NCBI GenBank assembly: GCA_964617565.1
Contig: CAZTYH010000050.1
Span: 1 to 23,872, forward strand
Direction: 5' to 3'
Source of the DNA: JAKJGV01 sp964617565
GTDB taxonomy: Bacteria > Verrucomicrobiota > Kiritimatiellia > CAIQIC01 > JAGNIJ01
DNA length: 23,872 bases
The translations under genes were made by a program, and so were the position numbers. Of the stretch, positions 23,845 through 23,872 are shown one piece after another; positions within the stretch are counted from its first letter, which is position 1; the number at the start of each line of letters is the position of its first letter. The notes below the pieces were generated by a model. It worked only from the letters and a program-made list of their open reading frames with translations. It was not told the origin of the DNA and searched no databases.

Positions 23845-23872
23845 GAACATTCAACAGTGAACGTCGAACATT
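23845..23872. repeat. Degenerate heptamer repeat, four units, running off the window
   Basis: The last 28 bases divide into four 7-mers: GAACATT, CAACAGT, GAACGTC and GAACATT (consensus roughly SAACRTY). The array is intergenic and probably continues beyond the window. Confidence 0.6.

Noticed and set aside
1..23872. CRISPR array, tRNA, rRNA, transposase or prophage genes
   Set aside because: Read for on both strands; no regularly spaced repeats, tRNA-like cloverleaf, rRNA sequence or transposase/integrase motif was recognised.

Overview
The window is 23.9 kb of moderately GC-rich bacterial DNA from a draft, probably metagenome-derived assembly, with three 100-N scaffold gaps. Lipid A-type acyltransferase and MurJ genes point to a diderm. 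[FeFe]-hydrogenase maturation genes point to an anaerobic, fermentative lifestyle. Together with a large GH2 glycosidase, a Gfo/Idh/MocA oxidoreductase and a sugar isomerase-like protein, this fits a PVC-group organism (Kiritimatiellota/Lentisphaerota-like). That placement is inference; no marker gene in the window fixes it.

Layout. (1) 1-3080: an intrinsic terminator hairpin, then a tight operon of a TM1266-type hydrogenase-system regulator, hydF and hydG. (2) 3142-4289: an alpha/beta hydrolase, convergent with a small uncharacterised gene that has its own promoter and terminator. (3) 4310-8633: a carbohydrate locus. A GH2 beta-mannosidase-like enzyme runs rightward, behind two inverted LacI-type operator cores. 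A Gfo/Idh/MocA oxidoreductase and a sugar-phosphate isomerase/epimerase-like gene run leftward towards it. Gap 1 removes the 3' ends of the glycosidase and the isomerase. (4) 8755-13001: a short uvrC, divergent from a hybrid sensor kinase that carries an extracytoplasmic substrate-binding-like domain. Gap 2 falsely splits the kinase; collapsing a 55-bp duplicated contig end restores one 789-residue frame. (5) 13013-17526: an envelope block of an LpxL-like acyltransferase, a CPBP membrane protease and MurJ, overlapping on the minus strand, with a divergent glycosyltransferase. (6) 17527-21444: hairpin repeats and gap 3 (again a false gap with a 55-bp duplicate), then a four-gene operon. This encodes a CcdA/DsbD-like membrane protein, a small His-containing membrane protein, a membrane-anchored AmmeMemoRadiSam radical SAM enzyme and a Memo-AMMECR1 fusion with a lipoprotein signal. 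(7) 21446-23872: paired palindromes, a membrane-embedded spermidine-synthase-like protein on the minus strand, and a run of degenerate heptamers at the window edge.

The most interesting unit is the operon in (6). AmmeMemoRadiSam proteins are usually treated as cytosolic. Here the radical SAM enzyme has a membrane anchor, the Memo-AMMECR1 partner looks exported, and two membrane proteins plausibly carry thiol or haem electrons. A second theme is that several first genes of transcription units have a sigma70-like -10 element exactly 8 nt before the start codon and no Shine-Dalgarno sequence, whereas most downstream genes have good ones. This suggests frequent leaderless transcription.
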